The notes below the pieces were generated by a model, which worked only from the letters and a program-made list of their open reading frames with translations, had not been told where the DNA came from and made no database searches. A DNA stretch of 64,000 bases. Origin: Neomegalonema sp. Lineage in GTDB: Bacteria > Pseudomonadota > Alphaproteobacteria > Rhodobacterales > Rhodobacteraceae. The position numbers and the translations under genes were made by a program. Positions 46,612 to 54,750 of this stretch are shown piece after piece. Location of the stretch: contig NZ_JAQTXI010000010.1 of the NCBI RefSeq assembly GCF_028688855.1, positions 1 through 64,000 of the forward strand. Reading direction: 5' to 3'. Within the stretch, counting starts at the first letter, position 1. Every line of letters starts with the position of its first letter.

Positions 46612-47651
46612 CGTCCGCTCCATTTCACGGCGGCTTCGAGGGTGAATTGCGTCACTCCCGCCGTCGAGGTCGAATTGGAGCGCACGAAGCGCGCTCCCTC
46701 GAAATAGGGCGAGGCGTCGACGGCCTCCAGCATGCCGCGGGTGTCGGAGGCGCGGCCCTCCATCTGGATCCTGCTGTTCTCGATCCAGAGCTTGTCGAGA
46801 TGCGCCGCCGGAGGCAGCGCCGCCGCCGCCGCCGCCGCCAGGGTCGAGATCTCGGGCGAGGTGCGCCGCTGGCTGGAGGGCTGCAGCGCCTCGGCGGAAA
46901 GCCGCTCCAGGGCGTCGGCCCTTCCGGCGAGGGCGCCCTCGTCGCGGGCGCTGGCGATGGAGGCGGCGTTGGTCTGCTCGACCAGCGCCGAGCGCGCCGC
47001 GAGCGCCCGCGCCGCGCCGAAGGCGCCTCCGGCCACGGCGATCACGGCGAAGACCGCCGCCGCCCGCCTCAGGGGCTTGAGCGCCGGATCGGGGGATTCG
47101 TCGCGCAGGAAGACGGGCCGGGCGTCGGTCTCGCGCCAGTGGGAGGGCCCGGAGACCCGCGCGGCGCGGAAGCCCCAGCGTTCGGCGTATTCGGCGGCCT
47201 CGCGGACGGTCTTCTCGGGGGCGACGGCCACTTCCGAATAGACGTCGTCGGGAGTCTTGCGCGGCGCGGGCGCCAGATCGAAGGCCAGAAGCTGGCCCGA
47301 CTGCTGCGCCAGACGCTCGACCCTCAGCAGGGCGGCGGCGCGCAGGGCGGCGATCTCGCGGGGTTCGAAGCGCTCCTCGCTGAGGAAGGTCTGATCCTGC
47401 GGCAGGACCACGTCCACCGAGGCGGGCGCGCCCACCCTGCGCTCCGCGGCTTCGCGCAGGGCGTCGAGCTGCTCGGACCAGTCGAGCGCGCCGATGCGGG
47501 CGCTGGCGATGGCCGCCCCGCCCGAGCTCTCGACCAGATGCACCTCTTCGGCCCCGAGCACCAGGGCCAGGGGGGGATCGGCGCCTCTGCCGCGCCAGAT
47601 GTCGGACAGTTCCCCTGTCCACCATCTCCAGAATCTCGTCAACGCCGTCAT
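46608..47651 (-). CDS. Type II secretion protein L-like (GspL/PilN-type)
   Basis: A 347-residue protein combining an N-terminal GspL/PilM-like cytoplasmic domain (about 28-175), one membrane helix (about 194-213) and a periplasmic PilN-like domain ending FTLEAAVKWSGR. GspL recruits the GspE ATPase to the membrane platform; no gspE, gspF, gspD or pseudopilin genes are in the window. It is the first gene of a three-gene minus-strand operon with a recognisable promoter about 200 bases upstream. Confidence 0.7.
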   Translation of the reverse strand: MTALTRFWRWWTGELSDIWRGRGADPPLALVLGAEEVHLVESSGGAAIASARIGALDWSEQLDALREAAERRVGAPASVDVVLPQDQTFLSEERFEPREIAALRAAALLRVERLAQQSGQLLAFDLAPAPRKTPDDVYSEVAVAPEKTVREAAEYAERWGFRAARVSGPSHWRETDARPVFLRDESPDPALKPLRRAAAVFAVIAVAGGAFGAARALAARSALVEQTNAASIASARDEGALAGRADALERLSAEALQPSSQRRTSPEISTLAAAAAAALPPAAHLDKLWIENSRIQMEGRASDTRGMLEAVDASPYFEGARFVRSNSTSTAGVTQFTLEAAVKWSGR

Positions 47652-47854
47652 TGGGCGGCCTCGTCGCTCGACATCATCCGGAACACGACGCCTGCGCGTC
47701 GGCGGGATCGGGCGCGCCTCTGCGCCCTGGGGCCGCGCCGGATTCCCCGTGAGGTTCCGGCGTCGGCCGCATCCGTTTCTTCATCCGGGATCGGAGAACG
47801 GCCGCGGTCGCCTTCCGGAGTCCGCCGCAGTTTTTCAACCCTGGTTTACACAGC

Positions 47855-47883
47855 ATTATAAAACCCTTCCTCAAGCCTGTCCC
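47855..47883 (-). promoter_or_regulatory. Promoter of the Gsp-like operon
   Basis: On the minus strand GGGACA (47878-47883) and a perfect TATAAT (47855-47860) are 17 bases apart. Transcription would start near 47848, leaving a leader of about 195 bases before gspL with no gene seen in it. The 47652-48100 gap otherwise holds the ldtR promoter region on the other strand, AT-rich around 48010-48060. Confidence 0.55.
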
Positions 47884-48100
47884 GCGTGAAATCTTCCGAT
47901 TCGGGGCTCTTTTGGCGCGAGGGGCCCGGACTCGGGACGGACTCGGGGCGGCGCGGCCTCCGGAGGGGAGATGCCGGGCTTCGAGTCGCCGGAAAGGGGA
48001 GAATTCATCCTCAAGCTGATCAAAAACGCCTTTACGTTGAGCAAGCCTTAGGAAAAACAGAGAACAATCCAGGGCGGAGCAGTTTGTTTGGAGGCGCGTC

Positions 48101-48685
48101 ATGCCCCCCCCTTTGACGACCGCGCCGCATTCCTCCCCCTTTCTGGAGGAGCCCGTCGAAAAAGCCGCCCTTGAGGGCGCGGAGGACGGGTCGTCGGCGC
48201 CGGACCAATCGCAGCCCCCGCAAGGCCCTTACGAGGCCTATGTGGCGGCCATGTCGTACATCGAGCGTCTGCATCGTCTGATGCTGGACGTGATCAAGGA
48301 TGAATTCGAACGCCTGGGCCAGGAGGGCCTCAACAGCGTGCAGGCGATGCTGCTGTTCAACATCGCGGGCCACGAGCTGACCGCAGGCGAACTCAAGTCG
48401 CGCGGCTATTACCAGGGGTCCAACGTCTCCTACAACCTCAAGAAGCTGGTTGAAGGCGGCTACATCCACCATGAACGCAGCGAGGTGGACCGGCGCGCGG
48501 TGCGCATCCGCCTGACCGAAAAGGGCGAGGCGCTGAGGCGTCGGGTGGCCGGGCTCTATGAAACTCATGTCGCGGCCTTCTCTCCGGAGGAGGGCGCGCT
48601 GAACGCCGAGAGCCTCGCGCGCATGACCGCCGTGATGCGCGACCTCGAACGCTTCTGGGGCGAGCGGATCCGCTACATCTACTGA
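48101..48685 (+). CDS. ldtR: LdtR-type MarR-family regulator
   Basis: A 194-residue winged-helix regulator. YVAAMSYIERLHRLMLDVIK (47-66) and ELKSRGYYQGSNVSYNLKKL (133ff region of the recognition helix) are close to LdtR of alphaproteobacteria, an activator of an L,D-transpeptidase gene that remodels peptidoglycan. The first 42 residues are Pro-rich and unconserved. GGAGG precedes ATG 48101. It is divergent from the Gsp-like operon; no transpeptidase gene is in view. Confidence 0.82.
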   Translation: MPPPLTTAPHSSPFLEEPVEKAALEGAEDGSSAPDQSQPPQGPYEAYVAAMSYIERLHRLMLDVIKDEFERLGQEGLNSVQAMLLFNIAGHELTAGELKSRGYYQGSNVSYNLKKLVEGGYIHHERSEVDRRAVRIRLTEKGEALRRRVAGLYETHVAAFSPEEGALNAESLARMTAVMRDLERFWGERIRYIY

Positions 48686-48700
48686 AGCCGCCCTCCGGCG

Positions 48701-48727
48701 CGCGCCCTCCGGAAGCCGGAGGGCGCG
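48701..48727. terminator. GC-rich hairpin between ldtR and the lipoprotein gene
   Basis: CGCGCCCTCCGG-AAG-CCGGAGGGCGCG: 12-bp perfect arms with a 3-base loop. There is no T-run, so termination is only probable; it lies between two convergent genes. Confidence 0.5.
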
Positions 48728-48755
48728 TCGGGCCCGATCAAGTCCGGAAGGCCGG

Positions 48756-49154
48756 TCAGCGGCCGAAGCGGAAGAAATCGTCGCGGCGGCGGTCGTCGCG
48801 GTTGCGGCCTCCGCCGTCCTGCGCGGCGAAATCGGAGCAGGCGCGGCGCGCGTCCCGACCCCGGACCTCGCCCGCGCAGAGCCTGCGCCAGCCCTCGCGC
48901 CAGCCGTCCTGATAGGCGACGAAGGCCCCGCGCGGATCGGGGCTGCGGGCGCCGCAGACCTGAGCCTCGCGCTCGCAGGGCCAGGGGCGGCCGTTCAGAC
49001 CATCCTGGAAGCCGCGCTCCGCGAAGACGACGGCGGGCGGGCGTCCGCCGAAGCCGGGCCTGAAGTCCGGCCCCGAATTCGCGACGGTCGCCTGACAGCC
49101 CGCCAGACCGAAAGAGGCGAAGACGAGGGCGAGGACGGTTCTGGTCGGGGTCAT
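48756..49154 (-). CDS. Small lipoprotein, DUF2799-related
   Basis: A 132-residue lipoprotein with signal peptide and lipobox FGLAGC (Cys20). The mature part has GFQDGLNGRPWPCEREAQVC and YQDGWREGWRRLCAGEVRGR, echoing the GFRDG ... GRAEGL ... YC layout of the two neighbouring lipoproteins but more divergent. It ends in an Arg/Asp/Gly tail. GGGAGGAT precedes the ATG. It is the last of three lipoprotein genes on this strand. Function unknown. Confidence 0.65.
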   Translation of the reverse strand: MTPTRTVLALVFASFGLAGCQATVANSGPDFRPGFGGRPPAVVFAERGFQDGLNGRPWPCEREAQVCGARSPDPRGAFVAYQDGWREGWRRLCAGEVRGRDARRACSDFAAQDGGGRNRDDRRRDDFFRFGR

Positions 49155-49254
49155 GGAATCCTCCCTGGAAGGTTCTGGCCGACGCGGCCGCGAGGCGCGT
49201 GCGGAAAGCGGGAACGAAAGACGCGGAAGATGGAAGGAGCGCCGTGGGAGCGCC

Positions 49255-49788
49255 TCACCAGAACCAGCCGGGACCGAAGCCGTCGATGCGGTCGAGGCGC
49301 GAGCGCAGCCGCCGGATCTCGTAGCCCCAGCGGGCGCGCTCCTCGTCGGTGCCGGCGGCGGAATAGGCCATTTCGGCCCGGCGCAGATCGTCGCGCGCCT
49401 CCTGATGGCGGCGGCGGACATAGGCCTCGTCCTCTCCGGCGCGATAGCCCGCGAGGAACTCCGCTTCGGCGGGCCCCGAGCAGACCCGCGCATAGGGGCG
49501 CTCCGACAGACCCTCGCGATAGCCGACCTCGGCGACGCAATAGAGCCTCAGGCCCTCCGCGCGTCCGGCCGACCAGGCGGGGGCGTCCGGGAGGATCCCC
49601 GCCCTGGCGCAGGCTTCGGCGTGGGCGTTCAGGCGGCTCTCGGAGGCGCCTGCGGAGCCGTCCCGGAATCCCTGCTCGCTCCAGTCGACGACGCGGCATT
49701 CCTCCGGCGAGAGCGTGGCGCAGGCCGTCAGCAGCCAGGGCGCCAGCAGCAGCGCGGCCAGCCCGCCGCTCCGGGAGCGCGCGCTCAC
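49255..49788 (-). CDS. DUF2799 lipoprotein
   Basis: A 177-residue lipoprotein starting at GTG 49788, which overlaps the stop of the upstream paralogue (GTGA). The lipobox is WLLTAC (Cys23). The DUF2799 pattern is complete: CRVVDWSEQGFRDGSAG, HAEACARAGILPDAPAWSAG and GLRLYCVAEVGYREGLSERP. A helical charged tail (RRRHQEARDDLRRAEMAYSA) follows. The longer frame upstream is antisense to the paralogue's own codons and unconserved. Confidence 0.8.
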   Translation of the reverse strand: MSARSRSGGLAALLLAPWLLTACATLSPEECRVVDWSEQGFRDGSAGASESRLNAHAEACARAGILPDAPAWSAGRAEGLRLYCVAEVGYREGLSERPYARVCSGPAEAEFLAGYRAGEDEAYVRRRHQEARDDLRRAEMAYSAAGTDEERARWGYEIRRLRSRLDRIDGFGPGWFW

Positions 49789-50273
49789 CACCAGTCGCTC
49801 CGCCAGCCCCAGCCCACGCCCCAGCCCATGCGGGGGCCGCGTCCGCCCCAGCCGTAGCCGAAGCTCGGGGCGTAGACCACCGTCGGACGGCGGAAGTCGA
49901 GGCCGCGCTCGTATTCGCGCAGGAAGACTTCGGCCGGTCCCGCCGGGCAGACGCCGAAATATTCGCGTCCCGAGCGGCCGAGCCGATAGCCGTTCTCCGC
50001 CGTGCAATAGCTCATGAGCCCCTGGGCCCGGCCCTGAGCCCAGGCCTCCTGCGGCAGGCCCGGACAGGCCGCGACATGGCGGGCCAACTCGGTGGAGGGC
50101 GCGCCTGCGGCGCCGTCGTCATGGCCGACGCCCCGCCAGTCGATGGCTGCGCACTGGGCCTGGCTCAGGGGTCGGGCGGGCGGCAGCGAGGCGCAGCCCG
50201 CCAGAAGCGCGCCGCCCAGGCAGGCCGCCGCCAGCCCGAGACCTCGCGGATTCGCACGATTCGCTGTTGTCAT
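49785..50273 (-). CDS. DUF2799 lipoprotein
   Basis: A 162-residue lipoprotein with lipobox LLAGC (Cys27). DUF2799 motifs: CAAIDWRGVGHDDGAAGAPS, HVAACPGLPQEAWAQGRAQG and GLMSYCTAENGYRLGRSGRE, then YFGVCP. The C-terminus is a Gly/Trp-rich tail (GYGWGGRGPRMGWGVGWGWR). It is the first of the three-gene lipoprotein series. Envelope location is likely; function unknown. Confidence 0.82.
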   Translation of the reverse strand: MTTANRANPRGLGLAAACLGGALLAGCASLPPARPLSQAQCAAIDWRGVGHDDGAAGAPSTELARHVAACPGLPQEAWAQGRAQGLMSYCTAENGYRLGRSGREYFGVCPAGPAEVFLREYERGLDFRRPTVVYAPSFGYGWGGRGPRMGWGVGWGWRSDWW

Positions 50274-50463
50274 CGAGCGCTCGACCTCCGAATCATCGCC
50301 TGCTTTCCCGATCCTCTCTCCATCATGCCCTCATATGTGGCGAGATCAGGACGAAAATCCGTCGGGTCCCTCTCCTCCCTTCACGTTTGGGGTTCTCCGC
50401 CCCGTCGCCTCCTCCCGCGATCATGCGGCGGGCGCTCCGTGACGGCCCCGTGATCTCCGCTTC

Positions 50464-50492
50464 CTTGACGTCCTCCGCCCGAGCGCCCAAAT
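50464..50492 (+). promoter_or_regulatory. Possible heat-shock-type promoter upstream of hflK
   Basis: CTTGACG (50464-50470) and CCCAAAT (50486-50492) resemble the RpoH -35 and -10 elements, 15 bases apart. It would give a leader of about 230 bases. The 50274-50733 gap contains no gene I can support. Confidence 0.3.
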
Positions 50493-50595
50493 CGGTGGAC
50501 GCGATCCGGCGATCCCGAATCTCCCGAGGCGGAGCCTGACCTTATGGTCCGGCTCCATCGGCCACGCCGCCCCCTCTCCGAGCCCTCCGGTCGCG

Positions 50596-50624
50596 TTGCG
50601 CCGGGCGGCCCGGGGGCCTATAAG
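50596..50624 (+). promoter_or_regulatory. Candidate vegetative promoter of hflK-hflC-degP
   Basis: TTGCGC (50596-50601) and TATAAG (50619-50624) with a 17-base spacer, in a very GC-rich stretch where TATAAG stands out. The start would be near 50631, about 100 bases before hflK. Confidence 0.5.
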
Positions 50625-50733
50625 CGGCTTGGCGTCTCCGCGGGGAGGCGCGAACCCATCGCAAGAGCGAGACATCCCGCGCGCGGATCCGCGAGGCCAG
50701 GCCTCCGCCGCGCGCCTGAGCGAAGGAGCGTTC

Positions 50734-51945
50734 ATGCCCTGGAGCAATGATTCGGGCGGCCCCTGGGGGAAAAAAGGCGGTCAGGGCGACCGCGGGCGCG
50801 GCCCGTGGGGCTCCGGGCCTTCGGGCGGCGGCTCCGGCGGAGGCGGCGGCGGATCGGGCGGCGGAGGAGACCGCGACCCCCAGAAGGAGGTCGAGGAGCT
50901 GTTCCGTCGCGGCCGCGAGCGCATGCGCTCGGCTCTGGGCGGCGGGGGCGGCTCCGGCGGCGGATCGGGCGGCGGGGGCGGTTCGCCCTTCTCCGGCGGC
51001 GATCTGACGGCGGGCGGGCTCCTGCTGGGCGGACTTGCGGCGCTGGGCGTCTGGCTCTTCCTCTCGATCTACACCGTGGACGCGGGCGAAGAGGCCGTGG
51101 TCCTGCGCTTCGGCCAGTTCCACGCGACCGCCACCCCCGGTCTGAACATGCGCATCTGGCCCATCGACACGGTGGAGAAGGTGCGCGTCACCGAGGTGCG
51201 TCAGATCAACATCGGCGGCGAGACCTCGGGCCCGGCGAGCTTCCGCAATCCGCGCGTCTCGGCGGACGACGGCGAGAATCTCATGCTCACCGGCGACGAG
51301 AACATCATCGACCTGCATTTCAAGGTGCAATGGCGCATCGGCGACGCGCCGAAATACCTCTTCAGCCTGCGCGATCCCGAAACCACCGTGAAGGCCGTGG
51401 CCGAAAGCGCCATGCGCGAGGTGGTCGGGCGCAACAACGCCGAATTCGTCCGCACGACGGGCCGTCAGCTGGTGATGCAGGAGGTCCGCGACGTCATCCA
51501 GACCACCCTCGACAGCTACGACTCCGGCATCCTCATCGCCGACGACATCCAGCTGGAGAAGGCCGATCCGCCCGCCGCCGTCATCGAGGCCTTCCGCGAC
51601 GTCCAGGCCGCGCAGCAGGATCAGGTGACCGCCCAGAACCAGGCCGAAGCCTATCGCAACCAGAAGCTCGCCGGAGCGCGCGGCCAGTCGGCGCAGGTCG
51701 CGCAGGAGGCCGAGGGCTACCGGGCCCAGGTCGTGGCCGAAGCCCAGGGCGAGGCCTCGCGCTTCGGCGCGATCTATCTGGAATATCGCGATTCTCCCGC
51801 CATCGTGCGCACGCGGATGTATCTCGAGTCCATGGAGCGCGCGCTCTCGGGCGCGCCGAAGGTCATCCTCGACCAGAACGGCGTCGGCGGGGCGGTGCCC
51901 TTCCTGCCGCTGAACCAGATGACTCCGTCGAGGGAGGGACGCTGA
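50734..51945 (+). CDS. hflK: FtsH protease regulator HflK
   Basis: A 403-residue SPFH-domain protein that forms, with HflC, the membrane cage around FtsH. The N-terminal 95 residues are Gly-rich with two GGGS-like runs, followed by a membrane helix (about 90-112), the SPFH domain (EAVVLRFGQFHATATPGLNM) and a coiled coil (NQKLAGARGQSAQVAQEAEG). GGAG before ATG 50734. hflC starts one base after the stop. Confidence 0.94.
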   Translation: MPWSNDSGGPWGKKGGQGDRGRGPWGSGPSGGGSGGGGGGSGGGGDRDPQKEVEELFRRGRERMRSALGGGGGSGGGSGGGGGSPFSGGDLTAGGLLLGGLAALGVWLFLSIYTVDAGEEAVVLRFGQFHATATPGLNMRIWPIDTVEKVRVTEVRQINIGGETSGPASFRNPRVSADDGENLMLTGDENIIDLHFKVQWRIGDAPKYLFSLRDPETTVKAVAESAMREVVGRNNAEFVRTTGRQLVMQEVRDVIQTTLDSYDSGILIADDIQLEKADPPAAVIEAFRDVQAAQQDQVTAQNQAEAYRNQKLAGARGQSAQVAQEAEGYRAQVVAEAQGEASRFGAIYLEYRDSPAIVRTRMYLESMERALSGAPKVILDQNGVGGAVPFLPLNQMTPSREGR

Positions 51946-51946
51946 G

Positions 51947-53152
51947 ATGGCGACCATGATTTCGCAACGCGCCCTGCGCTTCGGCCTGATCGGCGCGGCC
52001 GTGGCGGCCGCCGTGATCTACTTCTGCACCTACACCGTCGACGAGCGCGAACAGGCGCTGGTGCTGGCCTTCGGCGAGCCCCGCGAGGTGGTCAAGGACC
52101 CGGGGCTGCATTTCAAGCTGCCGCCGCCCTTCAACAACGTGCTCTATTTCGAGGACCGCATCCTGCGGCTGGAGACGCCTTCGCGCGAAGTGATCTCGCG
52201 CGACCAGCGTCGCCTCGTGGTGGATTCCTTCGCGCTCTGGCGGATCACCGATCCGCTGAAGTTCTATCAGTCGGTGCGGGCGATCCCCACCGCCGAACAG
52301 CGCATCTCGGCCAATCTCAACACGGCGCTGCTGCGGGTGCTCTCGGGCCAGAACTTCGCGGCCCTGCTCACCGCCGACCGCGCCACCACCATGAACCAGA
52401 TCCGCAATGAGGCGCGCGACTCCAGCGCGGCCTTCGGCGTGGACATCATCGACGTGCGCATCCGCCGCGCCGATCTGCCGGACGCCAACCTCGTCGCCAC
52501 CTACAACCGCATGAACACCGAGCGTCAGCGCGAGGCGGCCGACTTCCGCGCCAAGGGTCAGGAGGCGGCGCAGATCACCCGCGCCGAAGCCGACCGTCAG
52601 GCTCTGGAGCTGGTCTCCAACGCCCGCCGCGACGCCGAATACATCCGGGGCGAGGCCGACGCCGCCCGCAACGGCATCCTCGCGGAGGCCTTCGGCGGCG
52701 ACCCCGAGTTCTACGGCTTCTATCGCCACATGCTGGCCTACGAGCGCGTCTTCGGCGAGGGCTCGGGCGGGACCTCGGCGGTGCTGAGCCCCGAGAGCAA
52801 TCCCTTCCTGCGCTATTTCCAGGACATGGCCGGAGGCTCGGACCCGATCGCGGATCTGCCGCCCCTGCCCGAGATCCCCGGCGGCTACGTCCCGCCGAGC
52901 TTCCCGCGCGCCCCGGCCATCGAGGCGCCGGTGATCGAAGCGCCGGGCCTGCTCCCGGCCCCGACGGGCGAAGGATCTGGCTTCAACGGCTCGCTGCTGG
53001 AGCTCGCGCCGCCCGCTCCCTCCGCGCCGGGCCTGGAGCCCGCGCCGGAGCTGGGGGCGGCTCCCGAAGCCGGGACGCCCGAGCCCGCTCCGCTGGACGG
53101 CGGGTCCGCCCCGCAGGAGAGCGGGGAGGAGGCGGCGCCCGCGCCGCTCTGA
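51947..53152 (+). CDS. hflC: FtsH protease regulator HflC
   Basis: A 401-residue SPFH protein: membrane helix 11-27, then EREQALVLAFGEPREVVKDP and VDIIDVRIRRADLPDANLVA, and the coiled coil ending in GDPEFYGFYRHMLAYERVFG. The last ~110 residues are a Pro/Ala/Glu-rich extension beyond the usual HflC end. It is co-transcribed with hflK and degP. Confidence 0.94.
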   Translation: MATMISQRALRFGLIGAAVAAAVIYFCTYTVDEREQALVLAFGEPREVVKDPGLHFKLPPPFNNVLYFEDRILRLETPSREVISRDQRRLVVDSFALWRITDPLKFYQSVRAIPTAEQRISANLNTALLRVLSGQNFAALLTADRATTMNQIRNEARDSSAAFGVDIIDVRIRRADLPDANLVATYNRMNTERQREAADFRAKGQEAAQITRAEADRQALELVSNARRDAEYIRGEADAARNGILAEAFGGDPEFYGFYRHMLAYERVFGEGSGGTSAVLSPESNPFLRYFQDMAGGSDPIADLPPLPEIPGGYVPPSFPRAPAIEAPVIEAPGLLPAPTGEGSGFNGSLLELAPPAPSAPGLEPAPELGAAPEAGTPEPAPLDGGSAPQESGEEAAPAPL

Positions 53153-53183
53153 ACCTGACCGTCGCAACCGCGAGAGGCGCCTC

Positions 53184-54671
53184 ATGACGCAGATTCCGAT
53201 CCGCAAGCCGCGTCCGGCGGCCATTCTGGCGGCGGTTCTTCTGGCGCTCTCCGGCTCGGGAGGCCTCGCTCCGGCGAGCGCCCGGCCCGCCGGAGCGCCC
53301 GAAAGCTTCGCCGATCTGGCGGGCGCCCACTCCGCCGCCGTGGTGAACATCTCCACGCGGCAGACCATCGAGCGCTCGGCCTTCGACCGGGCGCCGGACT
53401 TTCCGCCGGGCAGCCCCTTCGAGGAGTTCTTCAAGGATTTCTTCGGCGACGGAGACCGCCCGAGCACGGCGCAATCCCTGGGCTCGGGCTTCGTGATCGA
53501 CGCGGCGGGCTACATCGTCACCAACAATCACGTCATCGAGGGCGCGGACGAGGTGACGGTGAATTTCCCCAACGGCGATTCGGCGGAAGCCGAGATCGTC
53601 GGCCGCGACCCCAAGACCGACCTCGCGCTGCTCAAGCTGGTCGAGGCGCCCGTCGATCCCCTGACGACGGTGGATTTCGGCGATTCCGACACCCTGCGCG
53701 TCGGGGACTGGGTGATGGCCATCGGCAATCCCTTCGGTCTGGGCGGTTCGGTTTCGGCGGGCATCGTCTCGGCGCGGGGGCGCTCCATCGACGTGGGGCC
53801 CTATGACGACTTCATCCAGACGGACGCGGCCATCAACCGCGGCAATTCGGGCGGCCCGCTGTTCAATCTGCGGGGCGAGGTGATCGGCGTGAACACCGCC
53901 ATCTATTCGCCGACCGGCGGATGGGTGGGCATCGGCTTCGCGACGCCCTCGAACATCGCCGCCGAAGTGGTCGAGCAGCTGCGCGAACATGGCGTCACGC
54001 GGCGCGGCTGGATCGGCGTGCGCACGAGCAACCTCGGGCCGGAGAAGGCCCGCGAGCTGGGTTTCTCGCGGCCGCGCGGGGCTCTGGTCTCGGCCGTGAC
54101 CGAGGAGGCGCCCGCCTCCAGAGCCGGGCTGCTCGAAGGCGACGTGATCCTGAAGTTCGACGGCCATGAAGTGGCCGATTCCCGCGCCCTGACGCGCATC
54201 GTGGCGGGGGCGCGGATCGACGCGCCCGTCGAGGTGCGGGTGAATCGCGCGGGCGAGGAGGTCGCGCTCGAGGTGACCGTGGGCCTGCTGGAGGAGGAGA
54301 CGCCGGAGATCCGCCGTCGCCGCGTCGAGGCCGCCGAGGAGGGCGAGGCCGCCGCGAGCCTCTCGCGCATGACGCTGGGCATGGCCCTGGAGGCGCTGAC
54401 CGCCGAGAACCGCGCCGCGCGGGATCTGCCGGAGGATCTGGAGGGCGCCCTCGTGACGGACGTGGCCTCGACCGGCCCGGCGGCGCAGAAGGGAATCCGC
54501 ATCGGCGACGTGGTGGTGGAGGCCGCCCGCGAGCCCGTGACGTCGCCTGAAGACCTCGTGGCGCGGGTCCAGGCCCAGCGCGACGAGGGCCGCACCTCCA
54601 TGCTGCTGCTCGTCCGCCGGGCGGGAGACCTGCGCTTCGTCTCGCTGCGGCTGAACGAAGAGACGCCCTGA
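53184..54671 (+). CDS. degP: Periplasmic Do/DegP-type serine protease
   Basis: A 495-residue HtrA protease with signal peptide, trypsin-like domain and two PDZ domains (about 265-350 and 400-485). Catalytic triad His116 (VTNNHVIEG), Asp146 (DPKTDLALL) and Ser222 (NRGNSGGPLF). It degrades or refolds misfolded envelope proteins. It follows hflC by 31 bases in the conserved hflK-hflC-degP order. The PDZ linker has an acidic, Ala-rich stretch near 375. Confidence 0.94.
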   Translation: MTQIPIRKPRPAAILAAVLLALSGSGGLAPASARPAGAPESFADLAGAHSAAVVNISTRQTIERSAFDRAPDFPPGSPFEEFFKDFFGDGDRPSTAQSLGSGFVIDAAGYIVTNNHVIEGADEVTVNFPNGDSAEAEIVGRDPKTDLALLKLVEAPVDPLTTVDFGDSDTLRVGDWVMAIGNPFGLGGSVSAGIVSARGRSIDVGPYDDFIQTDAAINRGNSGGPLFNLRGEVIGVNTAIYSPTGGWVGIGFATPSNIAAEVVEQLREHGVTRRGWIGVRTSNLGPEKARELGFSRPRGALVSAVTEEAPASRAGLLEGDVILKFDGHEVADSRALTRIVAGARIDAPVEVRVNRAGEEVALEVTVGLLEEETPEIRRRRVEAAEEGEAAASLSRMTLGMALEALTAENRAARDLPEDLEGALVTDVASTGPAAQKGIRIGDVVVEAAREPVTSPEDLVARVQAQRDEGRTSMLLLVRRAGDLRFVSLRLNEETP

Positions 54672-54700
54672 AGTCTGCGGGCTTGGGCCGGAAGAAATGA

Positions 54701-54730
54701 GGCGGGGGCCGCAAGGCCGCCCGCCTTTTT
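54701..54730 (+). terminator. Terminator of the hflK-hflC-degP operon
   Basis: GGCGGGGGCC-GCAA-GGCC(G)CCCGCC pairs over 10 bp with one bulged G and a GCAA tetraloop, followed by five T residues. Confidence 0.75.
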
Positions 54731-54750
54731 CACATGGGCCAGCCCCCGGC

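Noticed and set aside
48701..48727. A tRNA or other stable RNA at the 12-bp hairpin
   Set aside because: A single GC-rich stem with a 3-base loop and no cloverleaf or further structure around it; best read as a terminator-like hairpin.
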